NCBI GenBank assembly: GCA_902463905.1
Contig: CABQHF010000096.1
Coordinates: forward strand, 1 to 7,699
Direction: 5' to 3'
Length of the DNA stretch: 7,699 nt
DNA from: an uncultured Faecalibacterium sp.
GTDB lineage: Bacteria > Bacillota > Clostridia > Oscillospirales > Ruminococcaceae
Part shown: piece by piece, positions 1-6,201 of the stretch
Layout: each line of letters starts with the position of its first letter
Position numbering within the stretch: the stretch's first letter is position 1
Program-made: the position numbers and the translations under genes
The notes under the pieces: generated by a model
The model's database searches: none
Seen by the model: only the letters and a program-made list of their open reading frames with translations
What the model was told of the DNA's origin: nothing

Positions 1-571
1 TGAGCTGGATGCCCTTCAGGTCACCGCCGAAGTAGTCCTCGTTCAGGTGGCCGCCCGTCTCGTTGGGCTGCCAGAAGGGCTCGGCGTGCTTGTCGGCCTG
101 ATACAGTCGGTCCGGGAAGGGCATGGGCTTGTTCTCCACACCCTCGCAGAAGCGGTCCGGGAAGATCTGGTAGAACACCTTGCCCTTGAAGGTCTCCGGG
201 GTGCGGAAGTCAGCCTCATACACGGTGATCTGCCATTTTTCGCCGTCCTGCCAGCTGACCACGCCGCAGTTGTCCGGCCCGCGCACGATGCGGCGGAAGT
301 CGGTATACAGGTCAAAGTAATAGAAGTACAGGCCCACATCGTTCAGGGTCACATCCACCGAAAAATGGTTCTGTTTGGGGGTCTGACCGTCAAACTTCAT
401 GCGGTAATATACCGGTACGTCGTATTTGCCCTCCTTCTGGATCACCAGATGGGGGTCCACATAGCCCAGCTCTTCCGGGATGCAGAGGGTCAGGTGCACG
501 GACTGCCCGGCCCGCACTGCACCAAAGGGCTGCTTGAAATAGGGGTCGTAGCTATTGAACAGACAAGACAA
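1..571 (-). CDS. GH13 alpha-amylase/neopullulanase-type glycoside hydrolase, N-terminal part (runs off the window)
   Basis: Reading the minus strand from 571 gives 190 residues beginning MSCLFNSYDPYFKQPFGAV and continuing past base 1. Residues about 1-125 look like an N-terminal beta-sandwich domain. VFYQIFPDRF (132-141) is the conserved first strand of the GH13 catalytic barrel, and DYFGGDLKGIQ (179-189) is the usual following GGDLxGI segment. The catalytic Asp/Glu/Asp lie beyond the window. From the family, the expected role is hydrolysis of alpha-1,4-glucans or maltodextrins. No signal peptide is seen in the visible N-terminus, so the enzyme is probably cytoplasmic. The start chosen is TTG (571-569), because AGAAAGGA lies 10 nt upstream and the first in-frame ATG is residue 58, inside the conserved domain. 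It lies downstream of glgP on the same strand, fitting a glucan-degradation module. The exact subfamily and substrate cannot be fixed from this part. Confidence 0.88.
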   Translation of the reverse strand, partial: MSCLFNSYDPYFKQPFGAVRAGQSVHLTLCIPEELGYVDPHLVIQKEGKYDVPVYYRMKFDGQTPKQNHFSVDVTLNDVGLYFYYFDLYTDFRRIVRGPDNCGVVSWQDGEKWQITVYEADFRTPETFKGKVFYQIFPDRFCEGVENKPMPFPDRLYQADKHAEPFWQPNETGGHLNEDYFGGDLKGIQL

Positions 572-589
572 AACTGGGTCGTCCTTTCT
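569..589 (-). promoter_or_regulatory. Ribosome binding site and TTG start of the GH13 gene
   Basis: On the minus strand AGAAAGGA (589-582) is followed by 10 nt and then TTG (571-569). This decides the non-ATG start, because no ATG or GTG lies nearby in frame. The Shine-Dalgarno sequence begins within 2 nt of the T-run of the glgP terminator, so initiation and termination signals are packed together. Confidence 0.6.
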
Positions 590-590
590 C

Positions 591-627
591 AAAAAAGCCC
601 CGGCGGGCGAAACGCCACCGGGGCTTT
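591..627 (-). terminator. Rho-independent terminator downstream of glgP
   Basis: Arms 594-603 (AAAGCCCCGG) and 618-627 (CCGGGGCTTT) pair perfectly over 10 bp. An inner GGCG/CGCC stem (606-609 with 613-616) closes an AAA loop. On the minus strand the hairpin is followed by six T (596-591), the classical form for ending glgP transcription. It lies about 107 nt beyond the glgP stop codon and immediately before the GH13 ribosome binding site, so it may also limit expression of the GH13 gene. I see no convincing promoter between it and that gene. Confidence 0.85.
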
Positions 628-641
628 GGATTTTTAGCAAA

Positions 642-702
642 CCCTCTCAGGCTGCCTTCGGCATCCAGCTCCCCCGAGGGGGGAGCTTTTTACAAGAGAG
701 GG
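642..702. repeat. Palindromic intergenic element, copy 1
   Basis: Outer arms CCCTCTC (642-648) and GAGAGGG (696-702) are exact inverted repeats. Between them lie two hairpins: TGCC-TTC-GGCA (653-663) and a 9-bp perfect stem, AGCTCCCCC (667-675) with GGGGGAGCT (679-687), loop GAG, followed by a T-run on the plus strand. The layout is a cruciform or three-way junction. A similar arrangement occurs at 6107-6177, suggesting a dispersed intergenic repeat family. No coding potential is apparent. The second hairpin could act as a plus-strand terminator, but no plus-strand gene precedes it. Confidence 0.65.
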
Positions 703-733
703 AAACATTCAGGGAAGATGACGGAGAGGGTTC

Positions 734-3139
734 TTACTTGCCCATGGGCACAGTGGAAGCGTGCCAGATGTCGCGTGCGTAGTCCAGCACGGCGCGGTCG
801 GCGCTGAAGATGCCGCTGTTGGCGGTGTTCTTCAGGCTCATCTGTGCCCACTTCTCACGGTCGCCATACAGCTTCTGCAGGTCGGCCTGTGCACGGCGGT
901 AATCCTTGAAGTCGGCCATGACCATGTACGGGTCGCTGCTGCGCAGGTTCTCGGTGACCTCGTGGAAGTTCTCGCCGTTCCAGCCGCGCTCCAGGAAGTT
1001 CAGGGCGCTGTTGGCAACGTCGTCGCCCATGATAAAGGCGTTGGGGTGGTAGCCCACCTGCTTCAGGTTGTTCACCTCGGGGGTCAGCATACCGAAGATC
1101 AGCTCGTTCTCCTTACCGGCAGCATCGGCGATCTCCACGTTGGCACCGTCCAGGGTGCCCAGGGTGATGGCACCGTTCAGCATGAACTTCATGTTGCCGG
1201 TACCGGAAGCCTCGGTGCCTGCCAGAGAGATCTGCTCAGAGACCTCGGCAGCGGGCATCAGGTGCTCGCTCAGGGAGACGCAGTACTCTTCCAGATAGAC
1301 CACGCGCAGCTTCTCGCGCACGGCGGGGTCGTTGTTGATCAGGTCGCCCAGCTTGCAGATCATGCGGATCATCTGCTTTGCCATGTAGTAGCCGGGAGCA
1401 GCCTTTGCGCCGAAGATGTAGGTCTTGGGGATGAAGTCGGCGTTGGGGTTCTCCTTCAGGTACAGGTACTGGGCAGCAATGTTCAGGGCATTCAGGTGCT
1501 GGCGCTTGTACTCGTGCATGCGCTTGACCTGGCAGTCAAAGATGGAGCCCGGGTCGATCACCTGGCCGGTGCTCTTTGCCAGGTAGCTTGCAAAGCTCTG
1601 CTTGTTGGCCAGCTTGATCTCGTTCAGGCGCTTGAGCACGGTCTTATCGCTCTCAAACTTGTTCAGCTTGGACAGAGCGGAAGCATCCTGCTTGTACTCC
1701 TCGCCGATGGTCTCGTCCAGCAGCTGGCACAGACCGGGGTTGGAGGCCAGCAGCCAGCGGCGGTAAGCGATGCCGTTGGTCACGTTCTTGAAGGCCTGCG
1801 GCTTGAACAGGTAGTAATCGTGGAAGACGCTGTCCTTGATGATCTCGCTGTGCAGCTTGGACACGCCGTTGATGCTGTTGGCGGTGTAGGCGCAGATGTT
1901 GGCCATGCGCACCTGATTGTCGCCGATCAGTGCCATGTAGTCGATCTTGCCCTGGTCGCCGGGGAAAGCCTTGGCCAGCTCTTCGCGGGCACGGCGATCC
2001 ATCTCGACCACGATCTGGTAGATGCGGGGCAGGGTCATCTTGAAGATGTCCACGTTCCACTTCTCCAGAGCCTCGGCCATAACGGTGTGGTTGGTGTAGG
2101 AGAACACCTTCTGGCAGATGCTGAAGGCCTTGTCCCAGCCAAAGCCGCACTCGTCCAGCAGGATCCGCATCATCTCGGGGATAGCCAGGGTGGGGTGGGT
2201 GTCGTTCAACTGGATGGCCACCTTATCCGGCAGGTTCTCCAGGGTGGCGTAGCTGGACAGGTGGTTCTGGACGATATCACCGATGGAGGCAGCGGACAGG
2301 AAGTACTGCTGGCGCAGGCGCAGGATCTTGCCTTCCACATGGTTGTCGTTGGGGTACAGCACCTTGGAGATGAGCTCGGCGTTGGCGTTCTTGCTCATGG
2401 CGGTGTTGTAGTTGCCCAGAGAGAAGCTGGACATATCAAAATCAGGGGCCTTTGCCTGCCACAGACGCAGCTTGGCAACGCCCTTGCCGTCGTAACCCTG
2501 CACATACATGTCGGAGGGAACAGCCATGACGCTGTTGTAGTTGGTGTGCTGGATGTAGTGGAAGCCGTTGTCCCAGTTCTCACGGATCTCGCCGTCAAAA
2601 CGGACCTCCACGGCCTGATCCGGGTGGCTCTTCAGCCACACCTGACCGCCGGGCAGCCAGTTGTCGGCGCGCTCCTGCTGCCAGCCGTCCACGATCTTCT
2701 GCTTGAAGATGCCGTACTCGTACAGGATGGAGTAACCAGTGCCGCAGATGCCGGTGGTGGCCATGCCATCCAGGTAGCAGGCTGCCAGACGGCCCAGGCC
2801 GCCGTTGCCCAGGCCTGCATCAGGCTCTTCCTCAAAGATGCTGTCCATGTTGATGTCAGCATCGGCCAGAGCTTTCTTGGCCACTTCGTCGAGGCCCAGA
2901 TTGAACAGGCTCATCTTCAGGCTGCGGCCCATCAGGAATTCCATGCAGAGGTAATACACCTGCTTGGTGCCGGTGCCGATGGCCTTGGACTGGAACTTCT
3001 TGTGGTTCTCGCTCATCATCTGACGGCAAATCAGGGCAAGAGAACGGTAGATCTGCTGGTTAGAGGCAACGTTCAGCTCCACGCCGTACTCGCTGGTCAG
3101 CTTGTCCTGAAGAATTTTGCCGAATTCTTTTGATGTCAT
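734..3139 (-). CDS. glgP: Glycogen/maltodextrin phosphorylase (GT35)
   Basis: This 801-residue cytoplasmic enzyme removes glucose-1-phosphate from the non-reducing ends of alpha-1,4-glucans using inorganic phosphate and pyridoxal phosphate. The family is usually about 800 residues, so the gene is full length. Visible signatures are YYLCMEFLMGRSL (62-74), GLGNGGLGRLAACYLDG (109-125), KRMHEYKRQ (around 540) and the phosphorylase signature EASGTGNMKFMLN (643-655), whose Lys651 should bind the cofactor. The ATG at 3139 has AGGAG (3151-3147) 7 nt upstream. Transcription probably starts near 3239 from the promoter at 3246-3274, giving a leader of about 100 nt, and ends at the hairpin 591-627. The GH13 gene follows on the same strand, supporting joint use of glycogen or imported maltodextrin. 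glgP and malP paralogues cannot be separated by sequence inspection, so glycogen rather than maltodextrin as the main substrate is an assumption. Confidence 0.97.
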   Translation of the reverse strand: MTSKEFGKILQDKLTSEYGVELNVASNQQIYRSLALICRQMMSENHKKFQSKAIGTGTKQVYYLCMEFLMGRSLKMSLFNLGLDEVAKKALADADINMDSIFEEEPDAGLGNGGLGRLAACYLDGMATTGICGTGYSILYEYGIFKQKIVDGWQQERADNWLPGGQVWLKSHPDQAVEVRFDGEIRENWDNGFHYIQHTNYNSVMAVPSDMYVQGYDGKGVAKLRLWQAKAPDFDMSSFSLGNYNTAMSKNANAELISKVLYPNDNHVEGKILRLRQQYFLSAASIGDIVQNHLSSYATLENLPDKVAIQLNDTHPTLAIPEMMRILLDECGFGWDKAFSICQKVFSYTNHTVMAEALEKWNVDIFKMTLPRIYQIVVEMDRRAREELAKAFPGDQGKIDYMALIGDNQVRMANICAYTANSINGVSKLHSEIIKDSVFHDYYLFKPQAFKNVTNGIAYRRWLLASNPGLCQLLDETIGEEYKQDASALSKLNKFESDKTVLKRLNEIKLANKQSFASYLAKSTGQVIDPGSIFDCQVKRMHEYKRQHLNALNIAAQYLYLKENPNADFIPKTYIFGAKAAPGYYMAKQMIRMICKLGDLINNDPAVREKLRVVYLEEYCVSLSEHLMPAAEVSEQISLAGTEASGTGNMKFMLNGAITLGTLDGANVEIADAAGKENELIFGMLTPEVNNLKQVGYHPNAFIMGDDVANSALNFLERGWNGENFHEVTENLRSSDPYMVMADFKDYRRAQADLQKLYGDREKWAQMSLKNTANSGIFSADRAVLDYARDIWHASTVPMGK

Positions 3140-3234
3140 AACTGTACTCCTATCCGCATTCGTACTTGAAATGCTAAAAATCTTGCGTGATGTACGGCCG
3201 CTGGTGCATTCCCTCTATCCAATGTGCCGTCAAC

Positions 3235-3250
3235 ATAACAACGTTATTAT
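3235..3250. promoter_or_regulatory. Candidate LacI-family/CcpA-like operator at the glgP promoter
   Basis: ATAACAACGTTATTAT is an inverted repeat centred on CG, with 14 of 16 positions symmetric (one mismatched pair). It overlaps the glgP -10 box and the predicted transcription start. The inner 14 bases match 11 of 14 positions of the degenerate catabolite-responsive element TGWAANCGNTNWCA. LacI-family regulators of maltose/glucan genes commonly bind CG-centred palindromes, and this position would repress glgP. No regulator gene is visible in the window. Confidence 0.45.
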
Positions 3251-3274
3251 AATATGAACGCCTGCCAAATGCAA
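3246..3274 (-). promoter_or_regulatory. glgP promoter (sigma-A type)
   Basis: On the minus strand TATAAT (3251-3246) is a perfect -10 box. A weak -35, TTGCAT (3274-3269), stands 17 bp upstream. T-runs on the plus strand at 3287-3292 and 3305-3311 read as A-tracts upstream of the -35, roughly two helical turns apart, and could act as an UP element. The predicted start is near 3239. The leader includes a possible GCATT/AATGC hairpin just before the ribosome binding site. Confidence 0.65.
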
Positions 3275-3377
3275 GAAATCAATGGATTTTTTCCGTAACT
3301 GCCATTTTTTTAACCAACTTTCTGACAAATATGCTGAAATTTCAAAAAATACACTTTTTCTTGATGCTTATTTATAT
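3275..3377. other. AT-rich spacer between divergent promoters
   Basis: This stretch is much richer in A and T than the rest of the window, with several homopolymeric T and A runs. It separates the leftward glgP promoter from the rightward zapA promoter. I see no gene, RNA gene or clear operator in it. Open frames crossing it in both directions have no homology-like features or ribosome binding sites. Confidence 0.6.
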
Positions 3378-3383
3378 TATAAT
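3355..3383 (+). promoter_or_regulatory. Candidate zapA operon promoter
   Basis: TATAAT (3378-3383) is a perfect -10 box in an AT-rich stretch. The hexamer 17 bp upstream (TTTTTC, 3355-3360) is a poor -35. TTGATG (3361-3366) is a better hexamer but lies only 11 bp away. Transcription would start near 3390, right at the edge of the folded leader 3397-3542, which supports this placement. A weaker alternative is CTGACA (3322-3327). Confidence 0.45.
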
Positions 3384-3389
3384 AAAAAG

Positions 3390-3567
3390 AGTATACGGGG
3401 CATCCGGCATGCTGGCAGGGGTAACTCGGCCAGAAATGTGCCGGGTAACTCGCCCCACGGGTGTCAAAACCGGAAAATGATACCGGGAACGGTATCATCG
3501 TCCCGGGAACAAGCAGGAATACACCGCCTTTGGAACGGGCGGGAACGGATAAAAGGGGAAGATACAC
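3390..3567 (+). ncRNA. Structured 5' leader upstream of zapA (unassigned; possible cis-regulatory RNA)
   Basis: This non-coding stretch of about 178 nt folds by eye into two domains. Domain one is nested: GGGGC (3397-3401) with GCCCC (3452-3456), CCGGCA (3404-3409) with TGCCGG (3439-3444), and CTGGC (3412-3416) with GCCAG (3429-3433). Domain two has GGTGT (3460-3464) with ACACC (3521-3525), CCGG (3470-3473) with CCGG (3503-3506), and a 9-bp stem 3477-3485 with 3490-3498 capped by a GGAA tetraloop. A further stem, CCGCC (3524-3528) with GGCGG (3538-3542), competes with the ACACC pairing. Ten-base GGGTAACTCG occurs twice (3419-3428, 3443-3452), in the apical loop and the internal loop. None of the hairpins is followed by a T-run, so any control would act on translation or RNA stability. 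I do not recognise a known riboswitch family. Confidence 0.5.
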
Positions 3568-3996
3568 ATGGTCAACAAAGTACGGGTGAACATTGCGGGG
3601 ACGCCGTATGCCATTGCAACGACGGACTCGGAGAAATATATCCAGTCTCTGGCCAAAAAGCTGGACGAGGACATCACGAAGCTGCTGGACGATAACGAGA
3701 ACCTCTCGGTGACCAAGGCGGCGGTGTTCTGCGCCATGGATTATCTGGACGAGTACCGCAAGAGCACCGGCAGCGCCGAGAATATGCGCAGCCAGATCCA
3801 GGATTACATCGCGGATGCCGCCCGCGCAAAGCTGGCCGAGGACAAGGCCAGGGCCGAGAACGAGGTGCTGCGCCGGGAGGCCGCCGCCCTGCGGGAGCAG
3901 TTGGCCAAGGAGCGCCGCCGGGAGAGCCGCCGCGAGGAGCGCGAAGAGCGGGCAGCTGCTGAAGAACAGGCCGATGCGGAGAAAAAACAGGACTGA
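3568..3996 (+). CDS. zapA: Cell division protein ZapA with extended charged C-terminus
   Basis: ZapA binds and bundles FtsZ filaments at the division site. The 142-residue product has the family's N-terminal globular domain: VNKVRVNIAGTPYAIATTDSE (2-22, the NVxIxGxxYxL-type strand pair), then KYIQSLAKKLDEDI and LSVTKAAVFCAMDYLDEY (47-63). A long helix from about residue 70 should form the dimerising coiled coil. Family members are usually about 85-110 residues. Here about 40 extra residues (about 100-142) are almost wholly Glu, Arg, Lys, Ala and Gln, probably extending the helix. The ATG at 3568 follows AAGGGGAA (3553-3560). It is the first gene after the structured leader and is followed 38 nt later by the U32 gene, so it probably heads an operon. 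Identity is confident; the role of the tail is unknown. Confidence 0.9.
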   Translation: MVNKVRVNIAGTPYAIATTDSEKYIQSLAKKLDEDITKLLDDNENLSVTKAAVFCAMDYLDEYRKSTGSAENMRSQIQDYIADAARAKLAEDKARAENEVLRREAAALREQLAKERRRESRREEREERAAAEEQADAEKKQD

Positions 3997-4034
3997 GTGC
4001 TACCTTATGTAAAATATAAATGGAACGGAGAATT

Positions 4035-6104
4035 ATGTCGAAGATTGAGATCCTTGCCCCTGTGGGCAGTGAAGAGATGCTGCACGCCGCCGTGTTCAGC
4101 GGAGCAGATGCAGTCTATCTGGGCTTTTCGGGCTTCAATGCCCGCACCGGTGCCGGCAATTTTGACGCCGACAGCCTGAAAGAGGCTGTGCGGTTCTGCC
4201 ATGCACGCGGGGTGGCGGTGCATGTGGCTCTGAACACCACCGTGTACGGTACCGAGCTGCCCGCGCTGGAACAGGCCATCCGGTCGGTGGCTGCCAGCGG
4301 AGCCGATGCCGTGATCTGCCAGGATCTGGCGGTGGCCACCCTGATCGGGAAGATCGCCCCGCAGCTGCCGCGCCACGGCTCCACCCAGATGAGCGTGCAC
4401 ACCCTGCAGGGCGCACTGGAGCTGAAGGAGCTGGGCTTTACCCGGGTCGTGTTGGCCCGTGAACTGAGCCTGCCCGAGGTGGAACACATCACGAAGCACT
4501 GCGGCATCGAGACCGAGTGCTTCGTGCACGGTGCGCTGTGCATGAGCATGAGCGGCCAGTGCTACATGTCGGCCTTTCTGGGCGGGCGCAGCGGCAACCG
4601 CGGCTCCTGCGCCGGGCCCTGCCGCCTGCCTTTTGAGGCCAACACCCTGCCGGAAGGCAAGCCGGGCCGCCTGCACCACCTGTCGCTGAAGGATAACTCG
4701 GTCATCGACCAGCTGGACAAGCTGCAGGCGCTGGGCGTGGCCTCGGCCAAGATCGAGGGCCGTCTGCGCACGCCGGAATATGTGGCGGCGGCGGTCAGCG
4801 CCTGTCTGGCGGGCCGCGAGGGCCGCGCCTACGACCGTGATCTGCTGAAGAACGCCTTCAGCCGCTCCGGCTTCACTTCCGGCTATCTGAACGGAAAAAT
4901 CGACGGCACCATGTTCGGCGTGCGCAGCGAAGCGGACGCCGAGCTGACCAAAAAGACCCTGCCCATGCTGCGGGAGCTCTACCGCCGGGAGCGCTCCCGG
5001 GTGCCGGTGACCATGCGGCTGGAGATCGAAGAGGGCGGCGAGAAGCTCACCGTGACCGATGCGGACGGCAATAAAGCGTTTGCCTACGGCGATTTTGAGC
5101 CGCAGCCCGCCCGCACCGATCCCACCGAGAGCCTGCGCCGCAGTCTGGCCAAGACCGGCGGCACCCCCTTTGAAGCGGCGGACATCGCCGTGGAGATGGA
5201 CGGCGGGCCGTGGTTCGTGCCCGGCAGCACGGTGAATGAGCTGCGCCGGGAAGCGCTGGACGCCCTGCTCAAAAAGCGGGAAGTGCTGCGCCCCTGGCCC
5301 ACCACCGGGGAGCATGTGCCTGCCCTGCCGCAGCGCACCCTGCCGCCGCACCGCACCCTGCGTGCCCGGTTCGAGCGCTGGGATCAGGTGCCGGAACAGG
5401 CCCTGAGCGGAGTGGAGTATCTCATCCTGCCCATTGCACAGGCCGACCGGGTGCCCCGCGAGTGGCGCAGCAAGACCATTCTGGAGCTGCCCCGGGCCAT
5501 GTTCGGCGCACTGGAGCAGGACACCGCCCGCCGCATTGCGGCCACCCAGGATGCAGGCTTTGCCGGGTACGAGGCAAGCAACATCGCCCACCTGCGGCTG
5601 TGCCGGGGCCTGCCGCTGTCCGGCGGTTTTGGCCTGAACATCACAAATAACGCAGCAGCGCAGTTCTATGCGGAGCAGGGACTGAACAGCCTGCTCATCC
5701 TGCCCGAGGTCAAGGACAGTGACATCGCGTCCATTGCCCCGATGCGGGACGGCAAGCCGGTGCCCACGGGCGTGATGGTCTACGGCCACATGCCGCTGAT
5801 GCTCACCCGAGCCTGCCCGCTGCAGAACATCCACGACTGCGCCCACTGCGACAAGACCGGCACGCTGACCGACCGCAAGGCCAAAAAGTTCCCGGTGCGG
5901 TGCAGCCTGGGCATGCGCACCATCTACAACCCGGTGCCCATCTACATGGGCGACAAGCCCGGTGCGCTGGCTGTGGACTACGGCGTGGCCTATTTCACGC
6001 TGGAGACTCGCGAGGAAGCCGCCGCAATTCTGGATATGATCCGCACCCATGCGCCTTTTGAAGGCGATTTCACCCGCGGACTGTATTTCAAGGGGACCAA
6101 TTGA
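4035..6104 (+). CDS. U32 family protein with DUF3656 domain, RlhA-type (putative 23S rRNA C hydroxylation)
   Basis: The 689-residue protein starts MSKIEILAPVGSEEMLHAAV, the usual U32 opening. ECFVHGALCMSMSGQCYMS (161-179) matches the U32 signature exactly. It is followed by SGNRGSCAGPCR (186-197) and KIEGRLRTPEYV. Cys169, Cys176, Cys192 and Cys196 are candidate iron-sulfur ligands. A middle DUF3656-like region follows (about 310-430). The C-terminal part has a second cysteine group: Cys594, Cys602, Cys605 and Cys623, in ACPLQN...CAHC...FPVRC. Family members were named peptidases, but E. coli RlhA, also U32 plus DUF3656 and of similar length (about 650 residues), is required for 5-hydroxycytidine at 23S rRNA position 2501. 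I infer that type of role rather than proteolysis. The start is ATG 4035, with GGAG 4 nt upstream; ATG 4020 in the same frame has no ribosome binding site. It is probably cotranscribed with zapA. Confidence 0.88.
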   Translation: MSKIEILAPVGSEEMLHAAVFSGADAVYLGFSGFNARTGAGNFDADSLKEAVRFCHARGVAVHVALNTTVYGTELPALEQAIRSVAASGADAVICQDLAVATLIGKIAPQLPRHGSTQMSVHTLQGALELKELGFTRVVLARELSLPEVEHITKHCGIETECFVHGALCMSMSGQCYMSAFLGGRSGNRGSCAGPCRLPFEANTLPEGKPGRLHHLSLKDNSVIDQLDKLQALGVASAKIEGRLRTPEYVAAAVSACLAGREGRAYDRDLLKNAFSRSGFTSGYLNGKIDGTMFGVRSEADAELTKKTLPMLRELYRRERSRVPVTMRLEIEEGGEKLTVTDADGNKAFAYGDFEPQPARTDPTESLRRSLAKTGGTPFEAADIAVEMDGGPWFVPGSTVNELRREALDALLKKREVLRPWPTTGEHVPALPQRTLPPHRTLRARFERWDQVPEQALSGVEYLILPIAQADRVPREWRSKTILELPRAMFGALEQDTARRIAATQDAGFAGYEASNIAHLRLCRGLPLSGGFGLNITNNAAAQFYAEQGLNSLLILPEVKDSDIASIAPMRDGKPVPTGVMVYGHMPLMLTRACPLQNIHDCAHCDKTGTLTDRKAKKFPVRCSLGMRTIYNPVPIYMGDKPGALAVDYGVAYFTLETREEAAAILDMIRTHAPFEGDFTRGLYFKGTN

Positions 6105-6106
6105 CC

Positions 6107-6177
6107 TTCTCGCTGGCCTTGTCCGCCTGCGGCGGTGCAATGTCGGAGTTCTCCCGAAGGGTGAGCTGGATCGAGGA
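6107..6177. repeat. Palindromic intergenic element, copy 2 (diverged)
   Basis: The 97-bp U32-dut gap holds outer arms TTCTCG (6107-6112) and CGAGGA (6172-6177, one G-T pair). They enclose CCGCC-TGC-GGCGG (6123-6135) and an imperfect hairpin AGTTCTCCC (6147-6155) with GGGTGAGCT (6159-6167), loop GAA. The last hairpin aligns with that of 642-702 (AGCTCCCCC, GAG, GGGGGAGCT), and the order of parts is the same. There is no T-run, so it does not look like a terminator and the operon may continue through it. Confidence 0.5.
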
Positions 6178-6201
6178 ATGACAAAATAAACGAGGTATAC
6201 T

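Noticed and set aside
47..637. Plus-strand open frame across the GH13 gene and the terminator
   Set aside because: It runs antisense to clear GH13 motifs (VFYQIFPDRF, DYFGGDLKGI) and reads through the terminator hairpin.
761..3133. 790-codon open frame on the plus strand opposite glgP
   Set aside because: It mirrors glgP's GC-rich codon use. The translation is Val/Leu/Gly/His-rich with no recognisable domain, and glgP on the other strand is unmistakable.
3521..3550. T-box antiterminator-like sequence in the zapA leader
   Set aside because: The GGAAC-GGGCGG stretch only loosely recalls the T-box core. No specifier-loop layout or terminator follows, and zapA is not a T-box target.
3390..3567. 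6S RNA (ssrS), which lies next to zapA in gammaproteobacteria
   Set aside because: The two ends do not form a long closing stem, and there is no large central bubble between two long helices. The region folds as separate hairpin domains instead.
3282..3695. Plus-strand open frame crossing the zapA promoter, leader and the start of zapA in another frame
   Set aside because: No ribosome binding site, it begins in the AT-rich promoter region, and it overlaps the real zapA out of frame. The minus-strand frame 3310-3567 is rejected for the same lack of support.
4020..4034. Earlier in-frame ATG for the U32 protein
   Set aside because: No Shine-Dalgarno precedes it, whereas ATG 4035 has GGAG and begins at the conserved KIEILAPVGS opening.
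6173..6201. Promoter for dut using TATACT just before its ATG
   Set aside because: It would produce a leaderless message, it has no -35 at the right distance, and GAGG at 6192-6195 is a normal ribosome binding site.
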